Origin: Bacillota bacterium
GTDB lineage: Bacteria > Bacillota_A > Clostridia > Christensenellales > Aristaeellaceae
Assembly: GCA_023421735.1 (NCBI GenBank)
Contig: JAEZSP010000017.1
Span: 137,200 to 201,199 of the forward strand
Length of the DNA stretch: 64,000 nucleotides
Reading direction: 5' to 3'
This document shows positions 43,484 through 52,473 of this stretch, one piece after another (position 1 is the stretch's first letter; every line of letters begins with the position of its first letter). Under the pieces are notes generated by a model, which did not search any database, was not told the origin of the DNA, and saw only the letters and a list, made by a program, of their open reading frames with translations. A program made the translations under genes and the position numbers.

Positions 43484-45484
43484 GTGAAAAGAGCATTAGG
43501 CCTGATTTTGACCGCTTTGCTGATCATGACGATGGTGCCCACTGTGGGCGCACCGGCGGAGAGCGCAACCCCCGCCAGTTATTCGCAATCCCCGATTCTC
43601 GACGCGCTCGTCGCCGACGGAACGCTTCCGCCGGTTGAGGAGCGCCTGCCCGTCAACCCGCTTGTGTACACGAAGGAATTCAACGCCATTCCCACAGAAG
43701 ACATGGACTTCGTATCGGGCGAATACGGCGGCGTCATGCGCCTGGCCGATCCGTCTGCCGAGGGCGGCATGGCGCCTGAGGTTTGGTGTTTCTCGAACGA
43801 GCCGCCGCTCATGACGCCCTCCATCGACGTACTGGGGCAGAACAAGCTCGGCAAGCTGCGGGGCAACTGGCTGGAGAGCTACGAATCGAACGAGGATTTC
43901 ACCGTCTACACGTTCAAGATTCGCGAGGGTCTGAAGTGGTCGGACGGCGTGCCGGTCACCACCGAGGACGTCATGTTCCTGTATGAAGACTACTACCTCT
44001 ACACCGGGCTCGGCTCGATTCCGCTGTGGCTGCGTGCTAACATGAAGATGAGCAACAACCCCGGCGTCATCGCCGCGGTGGATGAGTACACATTCACGAT
44101 TACATTCGACATTTCCTATCCCCTCCTGCCGCTGTATATGGCGGACCCGTGGAACAGCTACAGCATGCTGATGCTTCCCAAGCACTACATGAAGCAGTTC
44201 CACATCAAGTATACGACGCTTGAAGAAATGGCCCCGGCGCTGGAGGAAATGCAGTTGGAATCCGACAACTGGGTGCGCCTGTTCCAGAACCGCAACACCG
44301 GCGCAGCTTCCATGAGCGAATACGCCATCGGCTATCCCAGCATTTGCCCGTGGCTGTACGACGGCAGTCCCGCGCAGGGCGTCTACACCTATAAGCGCAA
44401 TCCCTATTATTACAAAGTCGACTACGAAGGAAAACAGCTTCCCTACATCGACGGCATCGAACAGGTATGGGTGACCGACCTGTCCGGGCAGGTGATGAAG
44501 GCCGTTGCGGGCGATGTGGATTTCGCGGTTAACCGCACGAACGTCACGGATTATCCGTTGTTTATTGAAAACTCGATTCAGGAAAAGCCCGACTCCAATT
44601 ACGACGTGGCGCTGCTGGAACAGCACGTGACGCCCACGGACATCTTCCTGAATCTCACCTATGACGACGAAGTCTGGCGCAAGGTTGTGAACACGCTGGA
44701 ATTCCGGCAGGCACTCAACTATGCCATCAACCGCGAGAGCATCATTGAGACGGTGCAGTTGGGCTACGGCGATTTCCCGGACATTCCGCGCGTTCCCTAT
44801 GAATACAACGTGGAGAAGGCGAACGCCATGCTCGACAGCCTGACCGAGCTGGGTCTCGATCAGCGCGACGCCGAAGGTTGGCGACTCGGCCCCGACGGGC
44901 AGCGCTTCGTCATCAACTTTGAAGTGGCGGTCTGGACGCAGGGCAGCGACATCGTGACGGAAATGGTGGCGCAGGACTGGCGCGACGTGGGGGTCTACAC
45001 CACAATGAAGGTAATCGACACCTCGCTGAGCAGCAGCCGCCGCCTGAACAATACCCTCCAGGGCGACTGCTTCTGGCTGGATATGCACGTATGGCCCTGC
45101 AATCCCACATCCTATCATCGCGGCATGAACGTCATCATGGACAACTGGGGCGTTCTGTGGCGCAACTGGTACTTTAACAAGGATCGCACGGATCTCGCGC
45201 TTGATGCGGACGGCAATCCCGTGCAGTTTGAAGAGCCGCCGGCCATCATTCAGGAATTCATCGGGAAGATGGAAGCCTGCATCGAAGGCGCAACGCAGGA
45301 GGAACGCGATGCCGCTCTGGAAGAAGCGCAGCAGATGATTTCGGACAACGTGTTCTTCTTCCCCATTGCGACCAGCGGATACCCGATGATCTTCAACAAG
45401 AACATGGGCAACATGCCGGTCAACACCCGGTACGGCATCTCCGCCGCCTATTCAGGCGAGCAGTTCTTCTACATGCCCGAATAA
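43484..45484 (+). CDS. ABC transporter solute-binding protein (SBP_bac_5/OppA family)
   Basis: The protein has 666 residues from a GTG start with AGGAGG 7 bases upstream. The signal peptide (KRALGLILTALLIMTMVP) has no lipobox Cys. The mature N-terminus SYSQSPILDALVADGTLPPV repeats the pattern of the other two large binding proteins. Family signatures include FKIREGLKWSDGVPV and ALNYAINRESIIETV. It feeds the BCDF genes that follow. The two-component pair upstream probably controls it. Confidence 0.92.
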   Translation: MKRALGLILTALLIMTMVPTVGAPAESATPASYSQSPILDALVADGTLPPVEERLPVNPLVYTKEFNAIPTEDMDFVSGEYGGVMRLADPSAEGGMAPEVWCFSNEPPLMTPSIDVLGQNKLGKLRGNWLESYESNEDFTVYTFKIREGLKWSDGVPVTTEDVMFLYEDYYLYTGLGSIPLWLRANMKMSNNPGVIAAVDEYTFTITFDISYPLLPLYMADPWNSYSMLMLPKHYMKQFHIKYTTLEEMAPALEEMQLESDNWVRLFQNRNTGAASMSEYAIGYPSICPWLYDGSPAQGVYTYKRNPYYYKVDYEGKQLPYIDGIEQVWVTDLSGQVMKAVAGDVDFAVNRTNVTDYPLFIENSIQEKPDSNYDVALLEQHVTPTDIFLNLTYDDEVWRKVVNTLEFRQALNYAINRESIIETVQLGYGDFPDIPRVPYEYNVEKANAMLDSLTELGLDQRDAEGWRLGPDGQRFVINFEVAVWTQGSDIVTEMVAQDWRDVGVYTTMKVIDTSLSSSRRLNNTLQGDCFWLDMHVWPCNPTSYHRGMNVIMDNWGVLWRNWYFNKDRTDLALDADGNPVQFEEPPAIIQEFIGKMEACIEGATQEERDAALEEAQQMISDNVFFFPIATSGYPMIFNKNMGNMPVNTRYGISAAYSGEQFFYMPE

Positions 45485-45494
45485 ACGGACGGGC

Positions 45495-45561
45495 GCGGAC
45501 CGGAGGAACCGTGTTCCTCCGGTCCGCATGCGGCGGGAGACGTAAAACGCCGTCCCGCCGC
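45495..45561 (+). promoter_or_regulatory. Double hairpin between binding-protein and permease genes
   Basis: A perfect 15-bp hairpin with a 3-base loop (45495-45509/45513-45527) is followed by a 9-bp hairpin (45530-45538/45553-45561). There is no T tract, so it is more likely an mRNA stabiliser or attenuator giving more binding protein than permease. Confidence 0.7.
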
Positions 45562-45593
45562 GTCACCAAGCGGGACGAGGGAGGGAATCCTGA

Positions 45594-46598
45594 GTGATCA
45601 AGTATATCGTGAAGCGGTTGATGACGCTGATCCCGCTTTTGCTGGTTCTGTCGTTTTTCACATTTTTTCTGATCCAGCTTCCGGAAGGCGACTATTTAAG
45701 CATGTATATTCAACAGCTTCGCACGTCGGGCACAGCGGTGGACGATGCGGAAGTACAGCGCCTGACCGCGATGTATGGCGTGGACAAGCCATTTTTAGAG
45801 CAATACTTCATATGGATCAAGAACATCGTCACCAAATTCGATTTCGGGCGTTCGTTCCAATGGAACAAACCGGTTTTGGAGGTCATCGCCGACCGAATCG
45901 TGCTGACGACTCTCATCTCCCTATTGAGCACGGCATTCGTATGGGCGGTGGCGGTCCCCATCGGCATCTATTCGGCGGTGCGCCAATATTCCCTGTTTGA
46001 TTATTTTTTTACGTTCATCGGTTATATCGGCCTTGCCACGCCGGGCTTTGTGCTGGCGATCGTCGTCGTGTGGCTGGCGTATTCGCAGCTCGGATTGAGC
46101 GTCACGGGGCTCTTTTCATCGGAGTACCTCGCCGCCGGGTGGAGCTTTGGCAAGATACTGGACCTTTTGAAACACATTTGGGTGCCGGTGATCATATTGG
46201 GCGTATCGGGTACGGCGGGAATCATCCGCGTGATGCGCGGCACGCTGCTAGATGAATTAAAAAAGCAGTATGTCACAACCGCTAAGGCGAAGGGCATGAA
46301 AAATGTACGGCTTCTGATGAAATATCCAGTGCGCGTGGCCATCAACCCAATGATTTCGACCATCGGCTGGATGCTTCCTTCCCTGATCTCCGGCGAGGTC
46401 ATCGTGTCGATCGTCTTAAATCTGCCGACATGCGGACCGATTCTCCAGCGTGCAATCATGTTGCAGGATATGTATCTGGCGGGCGGATTCATGGTGATCC
46501 TCAGTTCCTTGACGGTCATCGGCACGCTCGTATCGGATATCCTCCTGTCATGGGCCGATCCGCGCATTCGCTTCAGCGGAAAGGGGGGACAGATATGA
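45594..46598 (+). CDS. ABC transporter permease, OppB type
   Basis: The protein has 334 residues from a GTG start with GGGAGGG upstream. It has the N-terminal helix motif IKYIVKRLMTLIPLLLVLSF, the external loop with DFGRSFQWNKPV, and the EAA loop ending KYPVRVAINPMISTIGW. It is close in design to the OppB of the first operon. It forms the channel with the next gene product. Confidence 0.93.
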   Translation: MIKYIVKRLMTLIPLLLVLSFFTFFLIQLPEGDYLSMYIQQLRTSGTAVDDAEVQRLTAMYGVDKPFLEQYFIWIKNIVTKFDFGRSFQWNKPVLEVIADRIVLTTLISLLSTAFVWAVAVPIGIYSAVRQYSLFDYFFTFIGYIGLATPGFVLAIVVVWLAYSQLGLSVTGLFSSEYLAAGWSFGKILDLLKHIWVPVIILGVSGTAGIIRVMRGTLLDELKKQYVTTAKAKGMKNVRLLMKYPVRVAINPMISTIGWMLPSLISGEVIVSIVLNLPTCGPILQRAIMLQDMYLAGGFMVILSSLTVIGTLVSDILLSWADPRIRFSGKGGQI

Positions 46599-47731
46599 CG
46601 GCGCCTCGGGTGAATCTGTTTCAACGCAAGGCTGCGAAAAAGAACGACGACCGGTTTTACTATGCGTCGCAATGGAAGCTGATGATGCTCAAATTCAAAA
46701 GGCACCGCGTCGCCATGATCGCGGTGTTCGGATTGGCGCTTCTGTATCTGGTCGCGCTGTTCGCCAATTTTGTGGCCCCATATTCCGCAGTGACGCGGTT
46801 TGAGGCTTATAAGTCGGCACCCCCGATGGTGGTGCACATCTACGACCGGGGAACCGGCTTTCATGCGCCGTTTGTGTACGGCGTCAAATTGGAGCGCAAC
46901 AAAAAGACGCTGCGGATGGAATCCATCACCGATTACGAAACGCGCATTCCCCTCTCCTTCTTCGCGTCGGGCGAGCCCTACAAGCTGTGGGGAATGATCG
47001 AGACGGATCTTCACCTGGTTCAGCTTTCGACGGGCGAGCCGCTTTTGCTGGCGGGATCGGATGACATGGGCCGCGACCTGTTTTCGCGGATCATATTCGG
47101 ATCGCGGATCTCATTGACCATCGGCCTTGTGGGCGTATTCATGTCGTTTTTGCTGGGCATTGTCATCGGCTCGATTTCGGGGTATTTCGGCGGAATCATC
47201 GATAACGTGATCCAGCGCATCATCGACTTTCTGATTTCGATTCCCTCTTTGCCCCTGTGGATGGTGCTGTCCGGCTCGCTGCCGCGCACATGGTCGACGG
47301 AACAGACCTATCTGGCGATCACGATACTGCTCTCAGGGCTCGGCTGGTGTGCGCTGGCGCGCGTGGTGCGCGGAAAGATCCTCGCGCTGCGCGAAGAGGA
47401 ATTCGTCAATGCCGCGCGTGTTGCGGGCGCGAAGGAGAGGCGCATCGTGTTCCGGCACCTGCTGCCGTCATTTGCAAGCTACCTGATCGTGAGCATTTCA
47501 CTGTCGATTCCCAGCATGATATTGGGCGAGACATCGCTGAGCTTCCTCGGACTGGGTCTGCAGGCACCCGCTGTGAGCTGGGGCGTTCTGTTGCAGGACG
47601 CCCAGAACGTGACCGCCGTGGCCCACCAGCCGTGGAAACTGATCCCGGTCATTTTTGTGATTCTGGTGGTTTTGCTGTTCAACTTCCTGGGCGATGGCCT
47701 GCGCGACGCGGCCGACCCCTACTCCACGTGA
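46595..47731 (+). CDS. ABC transporter permease, OppC type with external insertion
   Basis: The protein has 378 residues. After the first helix (about 36-57) an external stretch of about 85 residues (to SFFASGEPYKLWGMIET) precedes AGSDDMGRDLF. The remaining helices and EAA loop (FVNAARVAGAKERRIVFRHL) are normal, with the end NFLGDGLRDAADP. It overlaps the OppB gene by 4 bases. Confidence 0.93.
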   Translation: MTAPRVNLFQRKAAKKNDDRFYYASQWKLMMLKFKRHRVAMIAVFGLALLYLVALFANFVAPYSAVTRFEAYKSAPPMVVHIYDRGTGFHAPFVYGVKLERNKKTLRMESITDYETRIPLSFFASGEPYKLWGMIETDLHLVQLSTGEPLLLAGSDDMGRDLFSRIIFGSRISLTIGLVGVFMSFLLGIVIGSISGYFGGIIDNVIQRIIDFLISIPSLPLWMVLSGSLPRTWSTEQTYLAITILLSGLGWCALARVVRGKILALREEEFVNAARVAGAKERRIVFRHLLPSFASYLIVSISLSIPSMILGETSLSFLGLGLQAPAVSWGVLLQDAQNVTAVAHQPWKLIPVIFVILVVLLFNFLGDGLRDAADPYST

Positions 47732-47741
47732 GGTGAGGCAT

Positions 47742-48785
47742 ATGAGCGAAAACAAACGGATTCTCGAAGTGAAAAATCTGCGCACGTACTTTCATCTGTA
47801 CGAAGGCGTCGTGCGCGCAGTGGACGGGGTGGATATGTCGATCGACGAGGGAACCACGCTGGGCATCATCGGCGAGAGCGGCAGCGGAAAATCCGTAACG
47901 GCGCAGTCGATCATGCGCATTGTGCCGACACCGCCCGGCAAAATCGAGTCTGGGGAAATCATTTTGTATCGAAAAGACGGTTCGACGGTGGACGTGACCA
48001 AGGTGTCAGATGACAGTGCCGAGATGCGCGCGATCCGCGGGCGCGAGATTGCGATGATCTTTCAGGAACCGATGCGTTCCTTCGGACCGGTGCACACCAT
48101 CGGCGCGCAGATTGCGGAAGCGGTGCGCATCCACAACCCCGGCGTGACCAAAAAGGAAGCGCGGGGACGCGCCATCGAAATGTTGGGGCGCGTGGGCATT
48201 CCCCACCCCGAGAAGCGCATCGACGGCTATCCGCACCAATTCAGCGGCGGCATGCTGCAGCGCGCAATGATCGCAATGGCGCTGAGTTGCTCGCCGCGCA
48301 TGCTGATCGCGGACGAACCGACCACCGCGGTGGACGTGACGATCCAGGCGCAGCTCTTGGAACTCTTGGCCCGGCTGCGCGATGAAACAGGCATGGCGGT
48401 GATCCTCATCACCCACAATCTGGCCGTGGTTTCGGAGATGGCAGACCGCATCATGGTGATGTACATGGGCAGGTCCGTGGAGGAGGCCTCCGCGCGCGAG
48501 CTGTTTGAGCGGCCGATGCACCCCTACACCCGCGCGCTGTGGCGCTCGATTCCGAGCATCGAGGGCGAGCGCCGCCAGCTCAACCCCATCGAGGGTTCCA
48601 TCCCCAGTCCCTACGACATTCCCACCACATGCTACTTCTACAATCGGTGCACGGAGCGCGTCGACGGACTGTGCGAATGCCACGCGAATCCGCCCATGCG
48701 CGAGGTATCGCCGGGGCACAAGGTCGCCTGTTGGCGGTATGCGGACCCGTCGGTCGAATGGGAGGAGGGATCCGGGCATGTCTGA
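47742..48785 (+). CDS. Opp/Dpp-type ABC transporter ATP-binding protein (D subunit)
   Basis: The protein has 347 residues with Walker A GESGSGKS, signature FSGGMLQR, Walker [13 protein letters not shown] and the C-terminal Cys-containing domain (CYFYNRCTERVDGLC). GAGGTGAGG precedes the ATG. It overlaps the F subunit gene by 8 bases. Confidence 0.93.
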   Translation: MSENKRILEVKNLRTYFHLYEGVVRAVDGVDMSIDEGTTLGIIGESGSGKSVTAQSIMRIVPTPPGKIESGEIILYRKDGSTVDVTKVSDDSAEMRAIRGREIAMIFQEPMRSFGPVHTIGAQIAEAVRIHNPGVTKKEARGRAIEMLGRVGIPHPEKRIDGYPHQFSGGMLQRAMIAMALSCSPRMLIADEPTTAVDVTIQAQLLELLARLRDETGMAVILITHNLAVVSEMADRIMVMYMGRSVEEASARELFERPMHPYTRALWRSIPSIEGERRQLNPIEGSIPSPYDIPTTCYFYNRCTERVDGLCECHANPPMREVSPGHKVACWRYADPSVEWEEGSGHV

Positions 48786-49797
48786 AGCCATCCGGCAGGA
48801 AAAGCTTTTGGAGGTCAAGGGCCTCAAGCAGTATTTTGCGATCAACAAGGGCTTTCTGCGCAAGAACGTGGGCTACATCAAGGCGGTCGATAATCTGGAT
48901 TTGACCGTTCACAAGGGCGAGACCATCGGCCTTGTGGGCGAGAGCGGCTGCGGAAAGACGACGCTGGGTCGGTCGATCTTGCGGCTGTACGAACCGTTTG
49001 ACGGCAAGGTCATCTATTACATGGACGGGAAGGCCGTCTCGATCCTGGACCTCGACCGGGAAGAACTGCGTCGATTCCGCAGGCACATGCAGCTGATCTT
49101 TCAGGATCCCTACTCCTCGCTCAATTCCCGCATGACGATTTTGCAGACGGTGTCCGAGCCGCTGATCGTGCACAACATATGCAAGGGGCGCGCGCTGGAG
49201 GATCGGGTAGCGGAAATGTTGGATCTGGTGGGGCTTAAACCCGAATACATGCGCCGCTATCCCCACAGCTTCAGCGGCGGCCAGCGACAGCGCATCTGCA
49301 TTGCGCGCGCGCTGATCCTCGATCCGCAGCTGGTCATCGCGGACGAGGCGGTATCGGCGCTCGATGTTTCGATCCAGGCACAGATTCTGAACCTGCTCAA
49401 GAAGATGCAGCAAAAACTGGGACTGACCTACATATTCATCAGCCACGATCTGGGCGTGGTGCGCTATGTAAGCGACCGAATTGCCATGATGTACGTCGGC
49501 AAGATGGTGGAAATGGCGGACACCGACGAGCTGCTCGCCCACCCCATGCATCCCTACACCGAATCGCTGCTCTCCGCGGTGCCAAAGGTGGATTTTGACA
49601 AACAACGCAAACGGATATTGCTCTCCGGCGAGGCCCCTGACCCTTCGAATCTGCCCAGCGGCTGTGTGTTTCACGAGCGATGCCACTACATGGTGGACGA
49701 ATGCATTCACGTGGAGCCGCGCACCATTGAGGCATCGCCGGGGCACTTTGTGAAATGCCACCGCGCACAGGAACTGCAATTACAGGGCATCCGCTGA
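48778..49797 (+). CDS. Opp/Dpp-type ABC transporter ATP-binding protein (F subunit)
   Basis: The protein has 339 residues. Walker A GESGCGKT, signature FSGGQRQR, Walker B LVIADEAVSALD and the C-terminal CVFHERCHYMVDEC segment are present. It completes a five-gene A-B-C-D-F importer. The start at 48778 lies inside the end of the D gene behind GGAGGAGGG. Confidence 0.93.
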   Translation: MSEAIRQEKLLEVKGLKQYFAINKGFLRKNVGYIKAVDNLDLTVHKGETIGLVGESGCGKTTLGRSILRLYEPFDGKVIYYMDGKAVSILDLDREELRRFRRHMQLIFQDPYSSLNSRMTILQTVSEPLIVHNICKGRALEDRVAEMLDLVGLKPEYMRRYPHSFSGGQRQRICIARALILDPQLVIADEAVSALDVSIQAQILNLLKKMQQKLGLTYIFISHDLGVVRYVSDRIAMMYVGKMVEMADTDELLAHPMHPYTESLLSAVPKVDFDKQRKRILLSGEAPDPSNLPSGCVFHERCHYMVDECIHVEPRTIEASPGHFVKCHRAQELQLQGIR

Positions 49798-49818
49798 GCG
49801 CGCCATGGAGGAATTGAA

Positions 49819-50202
49819 TTGAAGGAAGTCCTATTCAGCTTTGTCCTGATGATCGTAGGCATCGCGGTCATCATCATGGGAGGCGCGCGATACAGCCAAT
49901 GGATTTTGTCGCGCAGCGTGGGCACATGGCTTGGCGAGGCGCAGTCGATCCTCGACACCGGAAAGCCGCCCGCGCGCTGGCAAAAGAAATGGCGGCGCAC
50001 GCACTGGTGGGTGCGCAATCCGGACAGGCGGGCGCTGTCCATCGCAGCCAACGACATCAACCGCCTGACGCAACTTCTGCGCACGTTTGAGTCTTCGCCC
50101 GCATTCGACGATGCGGACGTGCGCGAACCGATGCTGGACGGCCTCATGGCCATCCAGCATGCGTGGCACGAAGCATATCTGCGCATGCCGGGCGCACGGT
50201 GA
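49819..50202 (+). CDS. Small membrane-anchored protein of unknown function
   Basis: The protein has 127 residues from a TTG start with GGAGG 7 bases upstream. One N-terminal helix (about 4-24) is followed by a basic, Trp-rich cytoplasmic or external part (RWQKKWRRTHWWVRNP) and a helical tail. It has no recognised domain. It is 21 bases after the transporter operon and may be its last gene. Confidence 0.6.
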   Translation: MKEVLFSFVLMIVGIAVIIMGGARYSQWILSRSVGTWLGEAQSILDTGKPPARWQKKWRRTHWWVRNPDRRALSIAANDINRLTQLLRTFESSPAFDDADVREPMLDGLMAIQHAWHEAYLRMPGAR

Positions 50203-50209
50203 AATGAGC

Positions 50210-50395
50210 TAGGGCAATACCGCATAAAGGTTGCGCGCGCCGACGAGATGAATTTTCGGCGGCAGTGCCGCCCCCGCAGATTGCGCTTGCAGAATTCGTC
50301 GGCGTAGCAGCGCTACGTCAAGAATTCTGCAGGGGCGAGATGGCGGAAATGCAGCCGTCCGCGCGTGTAGGATTTGTGCGGTTGTAAGCATATAC
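50210..50395. repeat. MITE-like repeat, copy 2
   Basis: About 185 bases with imperfect inverted ends: the left end (GGCAATACCGCATAAAGG) pairs with the right end near 50370-50390. In the middle, TGCAGAATTC at 50289-50298 pairs perfectly with GAATTCTGCA at 50322-50331, and the centre holds CGTAGC/GCTACG. No gene is inside. It fills most of the gap between the two small membrane proteins and shares its left half with the repeat at 39424-39518. Confidence 0.65.
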
Positions 50396-50531
50396 CGATC
50401 GTCCTGTGAATCTGCCGCAGGCGTTCGTTGCCAGCCCGTGAAGAATCGCTTCACGTCTGTGATTGACCTGCATCATGGCATCTGCTACAATGTGGAAAAG
50501 CAAATAAGGCAGAATGAGAGGTGCGGTCGGA

Positions 50532-50924
50532 ATGAAGCGAAGCGAGATGAGCAAAGAGGATTTGGACTTTGTGCGGCGGGAGAACGGTTCGCTCTGGCGT
50601 TTTTTTCGCGCATTTTTTCTGAGCACGCTCTATGCGGCAATCGGTTTTTTTGCGTACTGGTCGCTCAAGGACGGCATCATTTTTCTGTCGCTGGCGATGA
50701 TGCACCGCGTTGCCGGATCGAATCCCGCACGGCTCATTTCGTATGCGACCGTGGCGGTCGGCGGCATAGGATGGTTCGTCACATACCTGATTCTCTGGCT
50801 GTCCCTCGAACGAACAAAGAGCGCGAAGCAGATTTTCAAAAAACTCGGGATATGGTGTGCAGCCGCGGGTCTAGCCTGGCTTTTGGGCGAGGGACTTATT
50901 TGGCTCGCCCTGCGGATCGCCTGA
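50532..50924 (+). CDS. Small multi-pass membrane protein of unknown function
   Basis: The protein has 130 residues. A charged N-terminus (SKEDLDFVRRENGSLWR) leads into three predicted helices (about 25-45, 70-92 and 105-128). It has no recognised domain. ATG 50532 follows a GGTCGGA stretch; an ATG 18 bases upstream is possible. It stands alone after the repeat. Confidence 0.6.
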   Translation: MKRSEMSKEDLDFVRRENGSLWRFFRAFFLSTLYAAIGFFAYWSLKDGIIFLSLAMMHRVAGSNPARLISYATVAVGGIGWFVTYLILWLSLERTKSAKQIFKKLGIWCAAAGLAWLLGEGLIWLALRIA

Positions 50925-51063
50925 TATGGTTCAAGGGGCGTGGCAGACAGGCAAGGCATGCCATCATTTTCAAGAACCTCCGACGCATTGCAACGCACTG
51001 CGATAAGTAGATTTCCTCTATGGCCGGGCTTTGCAGCCAGTAAAATCCATGTCCCGGCGGCAC

Positions 51064-51106
51064 ATCAGACAAACAGCGGAGTCAGATCATAATGATCTGA
51101 CTCCGC
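51064..51106 (-). terminator. Terminator of the CapA/M20 operon
   Basis: A perfect 14-bp inverted repeat (51076-51089/51093-51106) is followed on the minus strand by TGTTTGTC. It lies 7 bases after the CapA-like gene stop. Confidence 0.8.
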
Positions 51107-51112
51107 TGCCCA

Positions 51113-52411
51113 TTACAAATCGATGTACCCGATGTTGTCTCTGATTTGAATGCTTACGCCAAAGGGATGACAGAGCGCTTGAAGATATGCAAGGACCTTC
51201 GCGTCTTGCGCGAGCCTTGGAACGCCCTTTTGCGACCGCGGGGAATCGATGCCCAATGTGATTGGATACAGTTGGATCTGAACGATCCTCCCGTCTTCCA
51301 TCGTCCATCCGGCGATGACCGAACGCCAGATGTTTTCCAAAACCCCATACCCGACCGTACCGTTTTTGCTCCGCGCGTTCATATAAGCCCCAACCTTGGT
51401 ATCCAGGGGCATGCGCTTATTGAGATACGCATCGTAGGGTTGAAGAGCCACGGTCTCCGTTTCAAACAGGAAATTGCCGAGGCTATAGAAAATCACGCCA
51501 CCGTTATAAACTTCAATGCCGCGCAATTCATGCGGCCCGTGACCGATAACGGCGGTCGCGCCGGCGTCAATGCACCGCTTTGCAAAGATTTGCAGGAACT
51601 GTGCGGGTTCGGTTGTATCCTCTGCGTCCGTTTCATGCGCGTGAATGCTTACCAGCACGACATCCGCTTGCAACCGAGCTTCGTGAATTTCGCCTTCTAT
51701 CCGCGCCATGTCCGTTTTATTGGGCACGCTGTCAACCTTATTTTCATCAGAAAGGCGAAACGTGCTGGACCCAAAGGGCAACGTTTTTTCGGGAAACGGG
51801 TTGCTATAGCCGTTCTTAATGGAATATTCCTTGGTCGCGTTGATTTTTGTCACCTTTGCCAACAGCTTAACCATATCATAGTGTTCGGCATCCACACAGA
51901 ATGTCTTCTCGAAGCGGAGCGGATTCAATCCCGGACGACCGATCATATCCGCGCTTTGCCCTCCGGCCATGGCCGATTCATGAAAGGAGGAAGCGGCGCT
52001 AATCAAGGCAACCCTTGCATTCTTTGTTTCAAGAAAGCAGGGCATTGATGCTTCGCCGAGGTTGCGGCCTGTGCCCGAAAAGATCATGTTTCTTTGCCTT
52101 AGGTTTTTGATCGTCGCAAGAATGCCGCCGTGGCTGTAATCCGCAGAATGATTATTCGCCGTGTTATAGAGATTGAAGCCGTAGGACTTCATATCATCCA
52201 ACGTGGATGGATTCGCCATCGCCCAGGTTCCGCCGCTGAAGGCAGCAGGATAACCTTCCTGATCGTGAAAGGTCATTTCCAGATTGGTGAACTTCACATC
52301 GTGCGCGCCGATGAGCTTTTGAATTGCTTCCAATCCGTCGTACCCGCCTTCCGGAAACCTTCTGGTAATAAAAGAATCTCCGGTGGCGACAAATGTCGTC
52401 TGATTGCCCAT
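51113..52411 (-). CDS. CapA-family (poly-gamma-glutamate synthesis-type) metallophosphatase-like protein
   Basis: The protein has 432 residues. CapA-type metal motifs are visible: FVATGDSFITRR, TNLEMTF, NTANNHSADY, VSIHAHETD and GHGPHELRGIEVYNGG. No signal peptide or anchor is present, unlike PgsA/CapA of capsule makers. The family fold is metallophosphatase-like with unknown activity. It is the last gene of an operon of amidohydrolases, so a role in handling glutamate-rich or modified peptides is possible. ATG 52411 follows AAGGATGAG; a GTG lies 15 bases upstream. Confidence 0.85.
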   Translation of the reverse strand: MGNQTTFVATGDSFITRRFPEGGYDGLEAIQKLIGAHDVKFTNLEMTFHDQEGYPAAFSGGTWAMANPSTLDDMKSYGFNLYNTANNHSADYSHGGILATIKNLRQRNMIFSGTGRNLGEASMPCFLETKNARVALISAASSFHESAMAGGQSADMIGRPGLNPLRFEKTFCVDAEHYDMVKLLAKVTKINATKEYSIKNGYSNPFPEKTLPFGSSTFRLSDENKVDSVPNKTDMARIEGEIHEARLQADVVLVSIHAHETDAEDTTEPAQFLQIFAKRCIDAGATAVIGHGPHELRGIEVYNGGVIFYSLGNFLFETETVALQPYDAYLNKRMPLDTKVGAYMNARSKNGTVGYGVLENIWRSVIAGWTMEDGRIVQIQLYPITLGIDSPRSQKGVPRLAQDAKVLAYLQALCHPFGVSIQIRDNIGYIDL

Positions 52412-52473
52412 ATACTCATCCTTCACGCATGCGAACGGTGATCAAAACCGTCCGCATGCCACAATCCTTTCGT

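Noticed and set aside
43496..45118. 540-codon open frame on the minus strand
   Set aside because: It is antisense to the third solute-binding protein gene.
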